A stretch of 64,000 bases of DNA from Flavobacterium sp. (GTDB lineage: Bacteria > Bacteroidota > Bacteroidia > Flavobacteriales > Flavobacteriaceae). The notes under the pieces are model-generated. The model had not been told where the DNA came from and did not search any database. It worked only from the letters and a program-made list of their open reading frames with translations. The stretch lies in NCBI RefSeq assembly GCF_004211145.1, contig NZ_SEBS01000010.1, forward strand, positions 1 to 64,000, in the 5' to 3' direction. The position numbers and the translations under genes were made by a program. Positions 47,625-54,855 of this stretch are shown here, one piece after another (position 1 is the stretch's first letter; each line of letters starts with the position of its first letter).

Positions 47625-47956
47625 AATCTTTCGAAGAAACCTTTCTCCTCAGTTTTTTTGACTTTTATTTTCGTTGGCGGAACCGGCGATGGCACGATTC
47701 CTCTTTCTTCCATTTTTTGCGAAACCGTCGATTCCATTTTGAGCTGCATGAGTTCCGAACGTCGGTCTACGAATTCGGAGCGCAACTCCTTTACTTCAGT
47801 CGTCAATGCCACGATTCGGAACACTTTCTTCTCGTACCATTGCGTGTTGGCGATCATGATGATGGCCAGCGTTATCAAAAACACGATGAAGCGCCAATTC
47901 CTGGTCGCGTCTTCGTTAATCAGGTATCTCGCCTTAAGAATGCTGTAAACGTTCAT
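47615..47956 (-). CDS. ftsL: FtsL-like cell division protein
   Basis: The 113-residue product has a cytoplasmic N-terminus, one membrane segment (WRFIVFLITLAIIMIA, about 21-37) and a periplasmic coiled coil (VALTTEVKELRSEFVDRRSELMQLK). This is the FtsL plan, and the gene sits at the ftsL position between rsmH and ftsI. Sequence conservation is weak for this family, so position is important evidence. It starts 2 bases after rsmH ends. Confidence 0.88.
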   Translation of the reverse strand: MNVYSILKARYLINEDATRNWRFIVFLITLAIIMIANTQWYEKKVFRIVALTTEVKELRSEFVDRRSELMQLKMESTVSQKMEERGIVPSPVPPTKIKVKKTEEKGFFERLWQ

Positions 47957-47958
47957 GG

Positions 47959-48867
47959 CTAGATCTTTTCAGCTATGCGCAGTTTTGCACTGCGGGCGCG
48001 GTTGTTCGACTTGATTTCGGCGTCGTCAGGCACGATGAGTTTTCCGACGGCTTTGAACGGAACCGAAAAATTCCCGAACATGTCGCGTTCCGGTTCTCCT
48101 TCGAACATTCCGTTTTTCATGTAACGTTTCACCAAGCGGTCTTCCAAAGAGTGATACGAGATCACGCTGAGACGACCGCCGGGTTTGAGGATTTCGAGCG
48201 ATTGCTCCAGGAAAGCCTTCAAAACGTCCATTTCCTGGTTCACTTCAATGCGGATCGCCTGATAGATTTGCGCCAGGATTTTATTGCTCTTATGTGCGGG
48301 CAAAAAGCGGTGTAATACAAGTTTGAGTTGCTCGGTGTTGCGCACGGGCTGCACTTCGCGGGCTTCGATAAGCGTTCTGGCGATCACGGGCGCGTTCTTC
48401 AATTCGCCGTAATCGAAGAAAACCCTGCGCAGGTTCGCTTCATCGTAAGTGTTGACGACTTTGAACGCGTCGAGGTCGCCTTTTTGGTTCATTCGCATGT
48501 CCAAGACGGCGTCGAAACGGGTTGAGAAACCGCGTTCGGGAACGTCGAACTGGTGAGATGAAACACCTAAGTCGGCCAAGATTCCATCAACAGCTTTCAC
48601 GCCGTGGAAACGAAGGAAGCGTTTGATGAACTGGAAATTTTCGTGGATCAACGTGAAACGTTCGTCGTCGAGCGCATTTTCAAGAGCGTCGAGATCCTGG
48701 TCGAAAGCGAACAGTTTTCCGTTCGGCCCGAGGCGTTTCATGATCTCGCGCGAATGTCCGCCGCCGCCAAAAGTGACATCGACGTAGATGCCGTCGGGCT
48801 TTATATCAAGTCCGTCGACGGTTTCTTTGAGCAGTACCGGGTTATGATATTCCATTGTCGCCATCAT
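47959..48867 (-). CDS. rsmH: 16S rRNA (cytosine(1402)-N(4))-methyltransferase RsmH
   Basis: RsmH methylates C1402 of 16S rRNA in the ribosomal P site. The 302-residue product has the SAM motif YVDVTFGGGGHSREI (about 28-42), FDQDLDAL, GILADLGVSSHQFD and the SYHSLEDRLVK motif near residue 255. Translation may start at ATG 48867 or at the ATG four codons later (MEYHNPVLL); both overlap the end of mraZ, by 26 or 14 bases. Confidence 0.96.
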   Translation of the reverse strand: MMATMEYHNPVLLKETVDGLDIKPDGIYVDVTFGGGGHSREIMKRLGPNGKLFAFDQDLDALENALDDERFTLIHENFQFIKRFLRFHGVKAVDGILADLGVSSHQFDVPERGFSTRFDAVLDMRMNQKGDLDAFKVVNTYDEANLRRVFFDYGELKNAPVIARTLIEAREVQPVRNTEQLKLVLHRFLPAHKSNKILAQIYQAIRIEVNQEMDVLKAFLEQSLEILKPGGRLSVISYHSLEDRLVKRYMKNGMFEGEPERDMFGNFSVPFKAVGKLIVPDDAEIKSNNRARSAKLRIAEKI

Positions 48868-49321
48868 TCATGTTTCCCATTACATCTTCGGCCAGATCGG
48901 CAAAATCTATTTCACTGTTATCTAATGATTTCTCATATAAATCCTTATCCCAAATCTCTACGATGTTCACCGCCGACGACAAAACGATGTCGCTTTTTGG
49001 TTTGATCTGTGCGAACTGCTGCAAGTCTTTGGCGATAAGCAAGCGTCCTGCGGCATCGATCTCGACCATTTTCACTCCGGCTGTAAAACGTCGGATGAAG
49101 TCGTTGTTCTTCTTCACGAACCGATTGAGTTTGTTGATCTTTTGCATCATCGCATTCCATTCACTCATCGGATACAGCTCGAGGCATGGCTGGAAAACCG
49201 AACGTTTCAGGACAAAACCATCCTGAAGCGACGCCGCCATTTGCTTCTTCAAAGGCGCCGGCAACGTGAGCCGTCCTTTGTCGTCTGCTTTACATTCGTA
49301 TGTTCCGATTATTGCCTCCAA
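48842..49321 (-). CDS. mraZ: Transcriptional regulator MraZ
   Basis: MraZ is the AbrB-like DNA-binding protein that controls the dcw cluster it heads. Two SpoVT/AbrB-type halves are visible (IIGTYECKADDKGRLTLPA and VEIDAAGRLLIAKDL). I choose a TTG at 49321 (about 159 residues, LEAIIGTYECK), because the ATG at 49369 lies upstream of the likely -7 box and adds 16 residues unlike the family. I could not define its usual triplet of binding repeats upstream. Confidence 0.92.
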   Translation of the reverse strand: MEAIIGTYECKADDKGRLTLPAPLKKQMAASLQDGFVLKRSVFQPCLELYPMSEWNAMMQKINKLNRFVKKNNDFIRRFTAGVKMVEIDAAGRLLIAKDLQQFAQIKPKSDIVLSSAVNIVEIWDKDLYEKSLDNSEIDFADLAEDVMGNMNDGDNGIS

Positions 49322-49345
49322 CTGCAGTTTTGGATTTGATTGGAA

Positions 49346-49353
49346 CAAAAATA
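49346..49353 (-). promoter_or_regulatory. -7 box of the dcw cluster
   Basis: TATTTTTG on the minus strand fits TAnnTTTG and lies 24 bases before the proposed TTG start of mraZ. No matching TTG -33 is clear. The rest of the gap to 49670 is A/T-rich and holds no gene I can support. Confidence 0.5.
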
Positions 49354-49670
49354 TAATAAAATTTCCCACATTTTTCCATTTTCACCCACTTGTTGATAAG
49401 TTTTAACCATTTTGTAACCCTGCCGCCCAAAACCACCCAACTGCAAGACTTTAAATTCATTAACGATTTATTAAGAATTTAAAAGTTTTTAAAAATTAAT
49501 TTCGGATTGACGTTAAAACCACGTGCGAATTTTACGGATTCCCGAATTTGCGCCCGACGTCAGAACGCCCAAAAACCGTGGGAGAAATGTTGATAATTGA
49601 CTGATTGTCATTCTTCTGAAACTACATTCGGTGGCAAACCAAAAAAACAATAGCTTAACATATAAACTGC

Positions 49671-49678
49671 TATCTTTG
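49671..49678 (+). promoter_or_regulatory. -7 box of the hydrolase gene
   Basis: TATCTTTG fits the consensus exactly and lies 25 bases before the ATG at 49704. Confidence 0.5.
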
Positions 49679-49703
49679 CAGCACCTAGACAATAAAGCAT
49701 TCA

Positions 49704-50468
49704 ATGGATAACGATCTTATCAAGGAAGGAAAATACAAATACACTGAAAGCGGCGAAGGCACGCCGATCATCGTACTCCACGGGTTAATGGGCGGCCTGA
49801 GCAATTTTGGCGGCGTTTACGATTATTTCCCTAAACACGGTTATAAAGTCGTGATTCCTGAATTGCCGTTGTACACGCAAAACATCCTCAAGACCAATGT
49901 AAAAGCGTTCGCGCGTTGGGTCAAGGATTTCATCACGTACAAAGGTTTCGATCGCGTGATTTTGCTTGGAAATTCGCTTGGCGGACACATTGCCTTGTAC
50001 CACGCGAAAATGTATCCCGAGAAAATGTCGGGTTTGATCCTGACTGGAAGTTCAGGTTTGTATGAAAGCGCGATGGGCGACAGTTATCCACGCCGTGGCG
50101 ACCGCGATTACATCCAGAAGAAAGCCGAGGAAGTTTTCTATGACCCGAAAATCGCGACGCCTGAATTGGTCGAAGAAGTCTACGATGTCGCCAACGACCG
50201 CATCAAATTGATAAAAACGCTTACGATCGCCAAGAGCGCGATCCGTCATAACATGGCCAAGGATTTGCCCAAAATGCATGTGCATACGTGCTTGATCTGG
50301 GGCGCGAACGACAAAGTCACACCGCCTGAGGTCGCCGAGGAATTTCACCAGCTTTTGCCTCATTCCGATTTGTATTGGATCGACAAATGCGGGCACGCCG
50401 CGATGATGGAACATCCGGATGAGTTTAACCGTTTGATGCATGAGTGGCTTAAAAAACAGAATCTTTAA
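49704..50468 (+). CDS. Alpha/beta hydrolase
   Basis: The 254-residue cytoplasmic hydrolase has the oxyanion motif HGLMGG (about 25-30), the nucleophile elbow GNSLGG with Ser at about 94, an acid in WGANDKVTP (Asp at about 198) and the catalytic His in DKCGHAAMMEHP (about 230). The substrate is unknown. It is a single gene transcribed away from the dcw cluster. The product is similar in plan to small esterases and to MenH-like enzymes, but no choice can be made. Confidence 0.9.
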   Translation: MDNDLIKEGKYKYTESGEGTPIIVLHGLMGGLSNFGGVYDYFPKHGYKVVIPELPLYTQNILKTNVKAFARWVKDFITYKGFDRVILLGNSLGGHIALYHAKMYPEKMSGLILTGSSGLYESAMGDSYPRRGDRDYIQKKAEEVFYDPKIATPELVEEVYDVANDRIKLIKTLTIAKSAIRHNMAKDLPKMHVHTCLIWGANDKVTPPEVAEEFHQLLPHSDLYWIDKCGHAAMMEHPDEFNRLMHEWLKKQNL

Positions 50469-50477
50469 TTGGATAAT

Positions 50478-50619
50478 TTGAAAATTGGGTAATTTGGAAA
50501 TGGGTTCGCGGCAAAAGAGCGATTTTGCTTTTGCGCGATGCAATTCTTCCCTATTCGTTATTTAAGCGCTGATCGCTCATTTTCAAATTTTCAAATTATC
50601 TCATTTTCAAATTTTTCTC
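50478..50619. repeat. Inverted-arm element before engB
   Basis: The left arm (about 50476-50503) has TAATTTGAAAATTGGG-like units. The right arm (about 50578-50619) has the complement in 8-base units of TTTTCAAA. The core is about 75 bases with GCG-rich short palindromes. It is another member of the low-complexity arm class and touches the engB ATG. Confidence 0.6.
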
Positions 50620-51234
50620 ATGAAAATCAACACCGCCGAATTCATAGTTAGCAACTCCGACGCTTCAAAATGCCCGAACGAACCGATTCCGGAATACGCG
50701 TTCATCGGCCGATCGAACGTAGGCAAATCGTCGTTGATCAACATGATCACGAATCATAAGAAACTGGCCAAGACTTCGGGGAAACCAGGAAAAACGCAGC
50801 TCATCAATCACTTTAAAATCAACAACAATTGGTTTTTGGTCGATTTGCCGGGTTATGGATATGCGAAAGTATCGAAGTCTACGAAAGCCGTTTTCCAGAA
50901 ATTCGTAACCGATTATTTCGAGAAACGCGAAAACCTGACGTGCGCGTTCGTTTTGGTTGACATTCGCCATGAGGCGCAAAAAATCGACTTGGAATTCATC
51001 AATTACATGGGTACGATCGAGGTGCCGTTTTGCATCATTTTCACGAAGGCCGACAAGATCGGGAAAACCAAAATCGATTCAGCCGTCGCCGATTACCGAA
51101 AGAAATTGCTTGCGAACAATTGGGAGGAAATGCCGCAACACTTCGTGACTTCGTCTGAAGATGGTGTCGGAAAAGAAGAATTGCTCGCCTTCATAGACGA
51201 TGTGAACCAACAAGTCTTTAAAGAAGGATTTTAA
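50620..51234 (+). CDS. engB: Ribosome biogenesis GTPase YihA/YsxC/EngB
   Basis: EngB is an essential GTPase needed for late assembly of the 50S subunit. The 204-residue product has G1 GRSNVGKSS (about 30-38), G2 GKPGKTQ, G3 DLPGYGYAK (about 74-82), G4 TKADK (about 142-146) and G5 SSEDG (about 178). The length is typical. The product is intact and single-gene. Confidence 0.96.
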   Translation: MKINTAEFIVSNSDASKCPNEPIPEYAFIGRSNVGKSSLINMITNHKKLAKTSGKPGKTQLINHFKINNNWFLVDLPGYGYAKVSKSTKAVFQKFVTDYFEKRENLTCAFVLVDIRHEAQKIDLEFINYMGTIEVPFCIIFTKADKIGKTKIDSAVADYRKKLLANNWEEMPQHFVTSSEDGVGKEELLAFIDDVNQQVFKEGF

Positions 51235-51288
51235 GAAATGAGGTAGTTTTCACGTACTCATTAATGGGTAAAAATCGCTATTTTTATA

Positions 51289-51321
51289 AGACCTAACAGG
51301 TTTTGAAAACCTGTTAGGTCT
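51289..51321. repeat. 33-base perfect palindrome
   Basis: AGACCTAACAGGTTTT, one G, then its exact complement. There is no T tract after it, so it is not a standard terminator. The core ACCTAACAGGTTTTGAAAAC is, from memory, a frequently repeated intergenic palindrome in Flavobacteria, so a REP-like sequence is likely. Confidence 0.7.
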
Positions 51322-51333
51322 AGCCCAAAATCG

Positions 51334-51366
51334 AAAAAAAAAGCGGCTCATTCGGCCGCTTTCCTT
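51334..51366. terminator. Bidirectional terminator between engB and the lipoprotein gene
   Basis: AAAGCGGC / GCCGCTTT with loop TCATTCG has A's before and T's after, so it serves both convergent genes. Confidence 0.8.
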
Positions 51367-51957
51367 TTAATTATAATTGTGTTCCTTTAACTTAAGCGTA
51401 AAGAAACCGGCGTCCTCCATTACTTCCCCGACCTCATCGTTCCAGAAAATGAACGACTCGTTAACAGCCGTAGAACTTGTGTATTTGTACACTTTGCAAT
51501 TGAAAGTTCCCGCGGGAACCGTTATCGTCGAATCGATATCGACGACCTCGTGCGTGATAACCGAACCGTTGTCGTTTGTTTCTGACCAAACATCGCCCAA
51601 AGACGCGTTCAGTTTGTAAAGTGTCGACGCGTATCCGCCGTTGCTCCCGACATCGTTCTTGATGAAACCTGCGTCTTGAAACACAAGATCGGTCGTAGTC
51701 GAAGCGACAGTTCCGTCAGGCTGGATCATTTGACGCGTGGTCACGAATCCGTTTCCGTTGCAATCTCCGAACGACAATTTCATCGTCCCGGCCACAAATC
51801 CGAATTGCTCAAGATCGTACTCGACGAACTTGCCCGACTGTAACCAAAGCGCATCCGTGTCGCAGGTTCCGCTCGCGGGATTTCCGGCGTCGTCGCCGCT
51901 GCATGAAAACAATCCGAAAGCCAGGGCGATCATGCCCAACTTAGTAAAATTTCTCAT
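51367..51957 (-). CDS. Predicted surface lipoprotein, unknown function
   Basis: The 196-residue product has a lipoprotein signal (FGLFSCSGDDAG, Cys at about 19) with the acidic tract after the Cys that favours surface export in Bacteroidota. The body is beta-rich (FVEYDLEQFGFVAGTMKLSFGD, TVPAGTFNCKVYKYTSS). It resembles lipoproteins of lipid-binding shape but I cannot assign a family. It is probably transcribed with gldB-gldC, since gldC ends 17 bases upstream of its start. Confidence 0.78.
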   Translation of the reverse strand: MRNFTKLGMIALAFGLFSCSGDDAGNPASGTCDTDALWLQSGKFVEYDLEQFGFVAGTMKLSFGDCNGNGFVTTRQMIQPDGTVASTTTDLVFQDAGFIKNDVGSNGGYASTLYKLNASLGDVWSETNDNGSVITHEVVDIDSTITVPAGTFNCKVYKYTSSTAVNESFIFWNDEVGEVMEDAGFFTLKLKEHNYN

Positions 51958-51974
51958 ATTTGTTTTGAATTTGG

Positions 51975-52310
51975 TTACTTCTTCAGTTCCATCTTCTCGG
52001 CAAAATATTCGCAGAAATCGCGCATGGAATCGGCCATTTTCTCGTCGTCGGTAGCACGTTGGAACGTGTCGGACATCGCGACAAGCGTCTGATGGAAAAA
52101 CTTCTTCATTTCGTCGACAGGCATGTCTTTCGTCCAGAGATCGATTCGCAAAGTTTCCTGCGATTTATAATCCCACAACGACAACAACATCGCTTTGGCA
52201 CGTTCGTTCACGACGCCTCCGTCCTGGGCCGACCAGTACATCTTTTCAGGAACGTGGTTTTCGTCAAGCGCAATAGTAACTTTTATTTCGGAATTCTTAA
52301 GCTTAGTCAT
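51975..52310 (-). CDS. gldC: Gliding motility protein GldC
   Basis: GldC is one of the gliding motility proteins defined in Flavobacterium johnsoniae; its exact role is not settled. The ATG at 52310 gives 111 residues (MTKLKNSEIKVTIALDENHVPEKMYW) and matches the family. The longer open frame is a shadow of gldB. It overlaps the end of gldB by 8 bases, so the two are coupled. Confidence 0.94.
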   Translation of the reverse strand: MTKLKNSEIKVTIALDENHVPEKMYWSAQDGGVVNERAKAMLLSLWDYKSQETLRIDLWTKDMPVDEMKKFFHQTLVAMSDTFQRATDDEKMADSMRDFCEYFAEKMELKK

Positions 52311-53268
52311 TTGTTTTTTTTGGTTTGTAACGTGATTTTTCGAATATCTGTTTTGCATCGGTCCGAAGCAGATCCTGGATCGAAACGCCGGTTGTTTCCA
52401 TGTACGCGCGCACGATTTGCCATCCGATGTAAGCACCGGTTCGTCCCGGGGAATCGTTATCGATCTCAAGATAGAACTTTGAAAAAGGAGCCGGAGCGAG
52501 GAATCTTTCCACGAGTTTCTGGTCAGTGCTGTACAACAATTGACTTCCGACGAAATAACTCCAGATGTAGCCTTCGTTTTCAGCGCACCACGCGGCTTGT
52601 GCAGGTTGGTAACCGATCTTGTCGGCATCGGAATAATCGGGCAGGAAAATATCCTTGAGATACAATTGCTTGCCCGCGTAAATCATCTGGGCCAAAAACG
52701 TATTGTCGGGCGGCGGAACCCGAGGCAACGCCCACGCCGAAACGATATCAGGCAAAATCTGGTTCTGCTCGAAATTATCGCGCATGTAACTGTCGAAACT
52801 TCCCGTGTAGAATTTATGGTTTTTCCCGAGGTACAATTCGAGCGAAATGATCAACGTATCCTTAGCGTACAGGACTTTCGTATTGTAATCCATTTCTCCG
52901 ATGATAGTATAGATCACGGGAACTTTCGTGTTCGGGAAATAATATTTTATATGCTTGAAAAGGTTTTCGATTTTCTCCTGCTCAGGCGTGAAATTGTCGT
53001 ATTTCTTCTCGACTTCGGTGAAAACTTCTTTCCAGATCGGATCCTGTAGTTTGGCAACGGCTTCCTGTTCATATCCCGGCGGGAAAAAGAACGGATATTC
53101 CTGTTTGAGTTCGGCCAAATCCTCAGGCTTCGACTCGAAAAAATCCTTCTCGAAGCGATGGACTTTCACATCAACGGGAACTTCCTCGACGGCTTTCTCG
53201 ATTTTCGACTTGTTTTCGCATGCAGTTATAACCAGAATTATCTGAAATAATATAACAAGTTTCTTCAT
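52303..53268 (-). CDS. gldB: Gliding motility lipoprotein GldB
   Basis: GldB is a lipoprotein required for gliding and for stability of the type IX secretion and motility machinery. The 321-residue product has a lipobox (LVITACENK, Cys at 17) and the family runs YPFFFPPGYE, YIIGEMDYNTKVLYAKDTLIISLELYLG (in part) and GYQPAQAAWCAENEGYIW. It is followed by gldC. The organism is therefore probably able to glide, or descends from a glider. Confidence 0.96.
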   Translation of the reverse strand: MKKLVILFQIILVITACENKSKIEKAVEEVPVDVKVHRFEKDFFESKPEDLAELKQEYPFFFPPGYEQEAVAKLQDPIWKEVFTEVEKKYDNFTPEQEKIENLFKHIKYYFPNTKVPVIYTIIGEMDYNTKVLYAKDTLIISLELYLGKNHKFYTGSFDSYMRDNFEQNQILPDIVSAWALPRVPPPDNTFLAQMIYAGKQLYLKDIFLPDYSDADKIGYQPAQAAWCAENEGYIWSYFVGSQLLYSTDQKLVERFLAPAPFSKFYLEIDNDSPGRTGAYIGWQIVRAYMETTGVSIQDLLRTDAKQIFEKSRYKPKKTND

Positions 53269-53302
53269 TTGTTGATTAAATTAGCGTGAGAAATTCCGGC
53301 TG

Positions 53303-53310
53303 CAAATATA
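53303..53310 (-). promoter_or_regulatory. -7 box of gldB-gldC
   Basis: TATATTTG on the minus strand fits TAnnTTTG. A TTG at 53337-53335 lies 24 bases upstream, just beyond the usual spacer range and inside the start of nadE. Confidence 0.5.
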
Positions 53311-53329
53311 CCGGAAAAAAGCGTTATTT

Positions 53330-54136
53330 ATGCCCAAAAAAAGCACTCTTAAAACCGATAAGACCGCTGATTTCATCGTGAATTGGCTCAAAACCTACGC
53401 ACAAAACGCGAAAGTCAATGGTTTTGTTGTAGGGATTTCAGGCGGAATCGATTCGGCCGTAACTTCGTCGCTGTGTGCGATGACCGGGCTTAAGACGTTG
53501 TGCGTCGAAATGCCGATCCATCAACCGCCTCATCACGTGACACGCGCCCAGGAACACATCGCGCAACTCAAGGCGCGGTTTCCCAACGTAAGCGACGATC
53601 GCGCCGATCTGACGTCGGTGTTTGAAACGTTCAAGCAAGCGGTTCCGAATTCGGGCGATGAAGCGAAACTATTTTTGGCGCTTGCAAATACGCGCGCCAG
53701 GTTGCGAATGACGACCTTGTACTATTTCGCGGGCATCCACGGTTTATTAGTCGCGGGAACCGGAAATAAAGTCGAGGATTTCGGAGTCGGATTTTATACG
53801 AAGTACGGTGACGGCGGCGTGGATTTGAGCCCGATCGCCGACTTGATGAAATCAGACGTGCGCGCGATGGCCGCTTACCTCGAAGTTCCTGAGTCTATTC
53901 TAATTGCACCACCAACTGACGGTCTGTTCCACGACGACCGGTCGGACGAAGACCAACTCGGCGCAAGCTACGACGAACTCGAATGGGCAATGTCGGAGTC
54001 GGAAAAAGGAAAAACTGCGAGCGACTTCTCGGGAAGGGAAAAAGCGGTATTCGAAACCTACAAGCGATTGAACGGCGCCAACAAACACAAAATGCTGCCG
54101 ATTCCGGTTTGCGAAATCCCAAATGAGTTTCGATAA
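53330..54136 (+). CDS. nadE: NAD(+) synthase, ammonia-dependent
   Basis: NadE makes NAD from deamido-NAD with ATP. The 268-residue product contains the ATP pyrophosphatase motif GISGGIDSAVTS (about 32-43) and the deamido-NAD pocket (GTGNKVEDFGVGFYTKYGDGGVDL in part, about 143-166). It has no glutaminase domain, so it uses free ammonia or a partner. The gene is monocistronic and divergent from gldB. Confidence 0.95.
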   Translation: MPKKSTLKTDKTADFIVNWLKTYAQNAKVNGFVVGISGGIDSAVTSSLCAMTGLKTLCVEMPIHQPPHHVTRAQEHIAQLKARFPNVSDDRADLTSVFETFKQAVPNSGDEAKLFLALANTRARLRMTTLYYFAGIHGLLVAGTGNKVEDFGVGFYTKYGDGGVDLSPIADLMKSDVRAMAAYLEVPESILIAPPTDGLFHDDRSDEDQLGASYDELEWAMSESEKGKTASDFSGREKAVFETYKRLNGANKHKMLPIPVCEIPNEFR

Positions 54137-54225
54137 AAAATTAACATAATTTTTTTAAGATATATATTTTTTAACTACTTTTACCCGACCCCCAAGAGTC
54201 GTATAACTCACTAAAAACCAGCATT

Positions 54226-54855
54226 ATGATAAACGTTTGTTTGGCCGACAACTTTCCGGTGGTGCACTTTGGGGTAAAGTCCTACTTCAAGGATCACCCT
54301 GAGATCAATATTGTTTCGAATGTCGGAAACTTCTTTATGATTCCCGAGGCGTTGCGAAACAAACAAATCGACATCCTTATCCTCGACCTTGAGCTCGACG
54401 GATTGACGAGTATTTACGAGGTGAAATCGGTTATAAAGAACAACCCGAAAACGAAAGTGATCATCTTCACGAGCCTTTCGGAACAAATTTATGCGCCGAA
54501 TGCGATCAAATCAGGCGTTTCAGGTTTCGTGCACAAATCGGCGAAACTGGAAACACTCGGCGTGACGATCATGAAAGTCCACAACGGCACGATCATGCTC
54601 AGCGATTCGATCAAGAAAAACCTCGCGCTTATCGCCAAGCAGAACAAGAGCGAACGTTTGTACCGCAAATTGTCGAACCGAGAAATCGAGGTGTTGCGTT
54701 ACTTGAGCGACGGGAAGAAAAACAATGAGATTTCAAAAATCCTGAACCTCAACGAAAAAACCGTCAGTACGTATAAGCTCAGATTGCTTACGAAACTCAA
54801 CGTGACCAATTTGGTCGATCTTGTAAACAAAGCGAAAACACTCGAAATCGTTTAA
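54226..54855 (+). CDS. LuxR-type response regulator
   Basis: The 209-residue product has a receiver domain (phospho-acceptor Asp at about 52 in IDILILDLEL, Lys at about 104 in GFVHKSA) and a C-terminal LuxR HTH (LSNREIEVLRYLSDGKKNNEISKILNLNEKTV, in part, about 147-178). It binds DNA once phosphorylated by a histidine kinase. No kinase gene is near, so the partner is elsewhere. Its stop overlaps that of dnaG by 4 bases. The gap of 90 bases before it holds A/T-rich sequence. Confidence 0.93.
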   Translation: MINVCLADNFPVVHFGVKSYFKDHPEINIVSNVGNFFMIPEALRNKQIDILILDLELDGLTSIYEVKSVIKNNPKTKVIIFTSLSEQIYAPNAIKSGVSGFVHKSAKLETLGVTIMKVHNGTIMLSDSIKKNLALIAKQNKSERLYRKLSNREIEVLRYLSDGKKNNEISKILNLNEKTVSTYKLRLLTKLNVTNLVDLVNKAKTLEIV

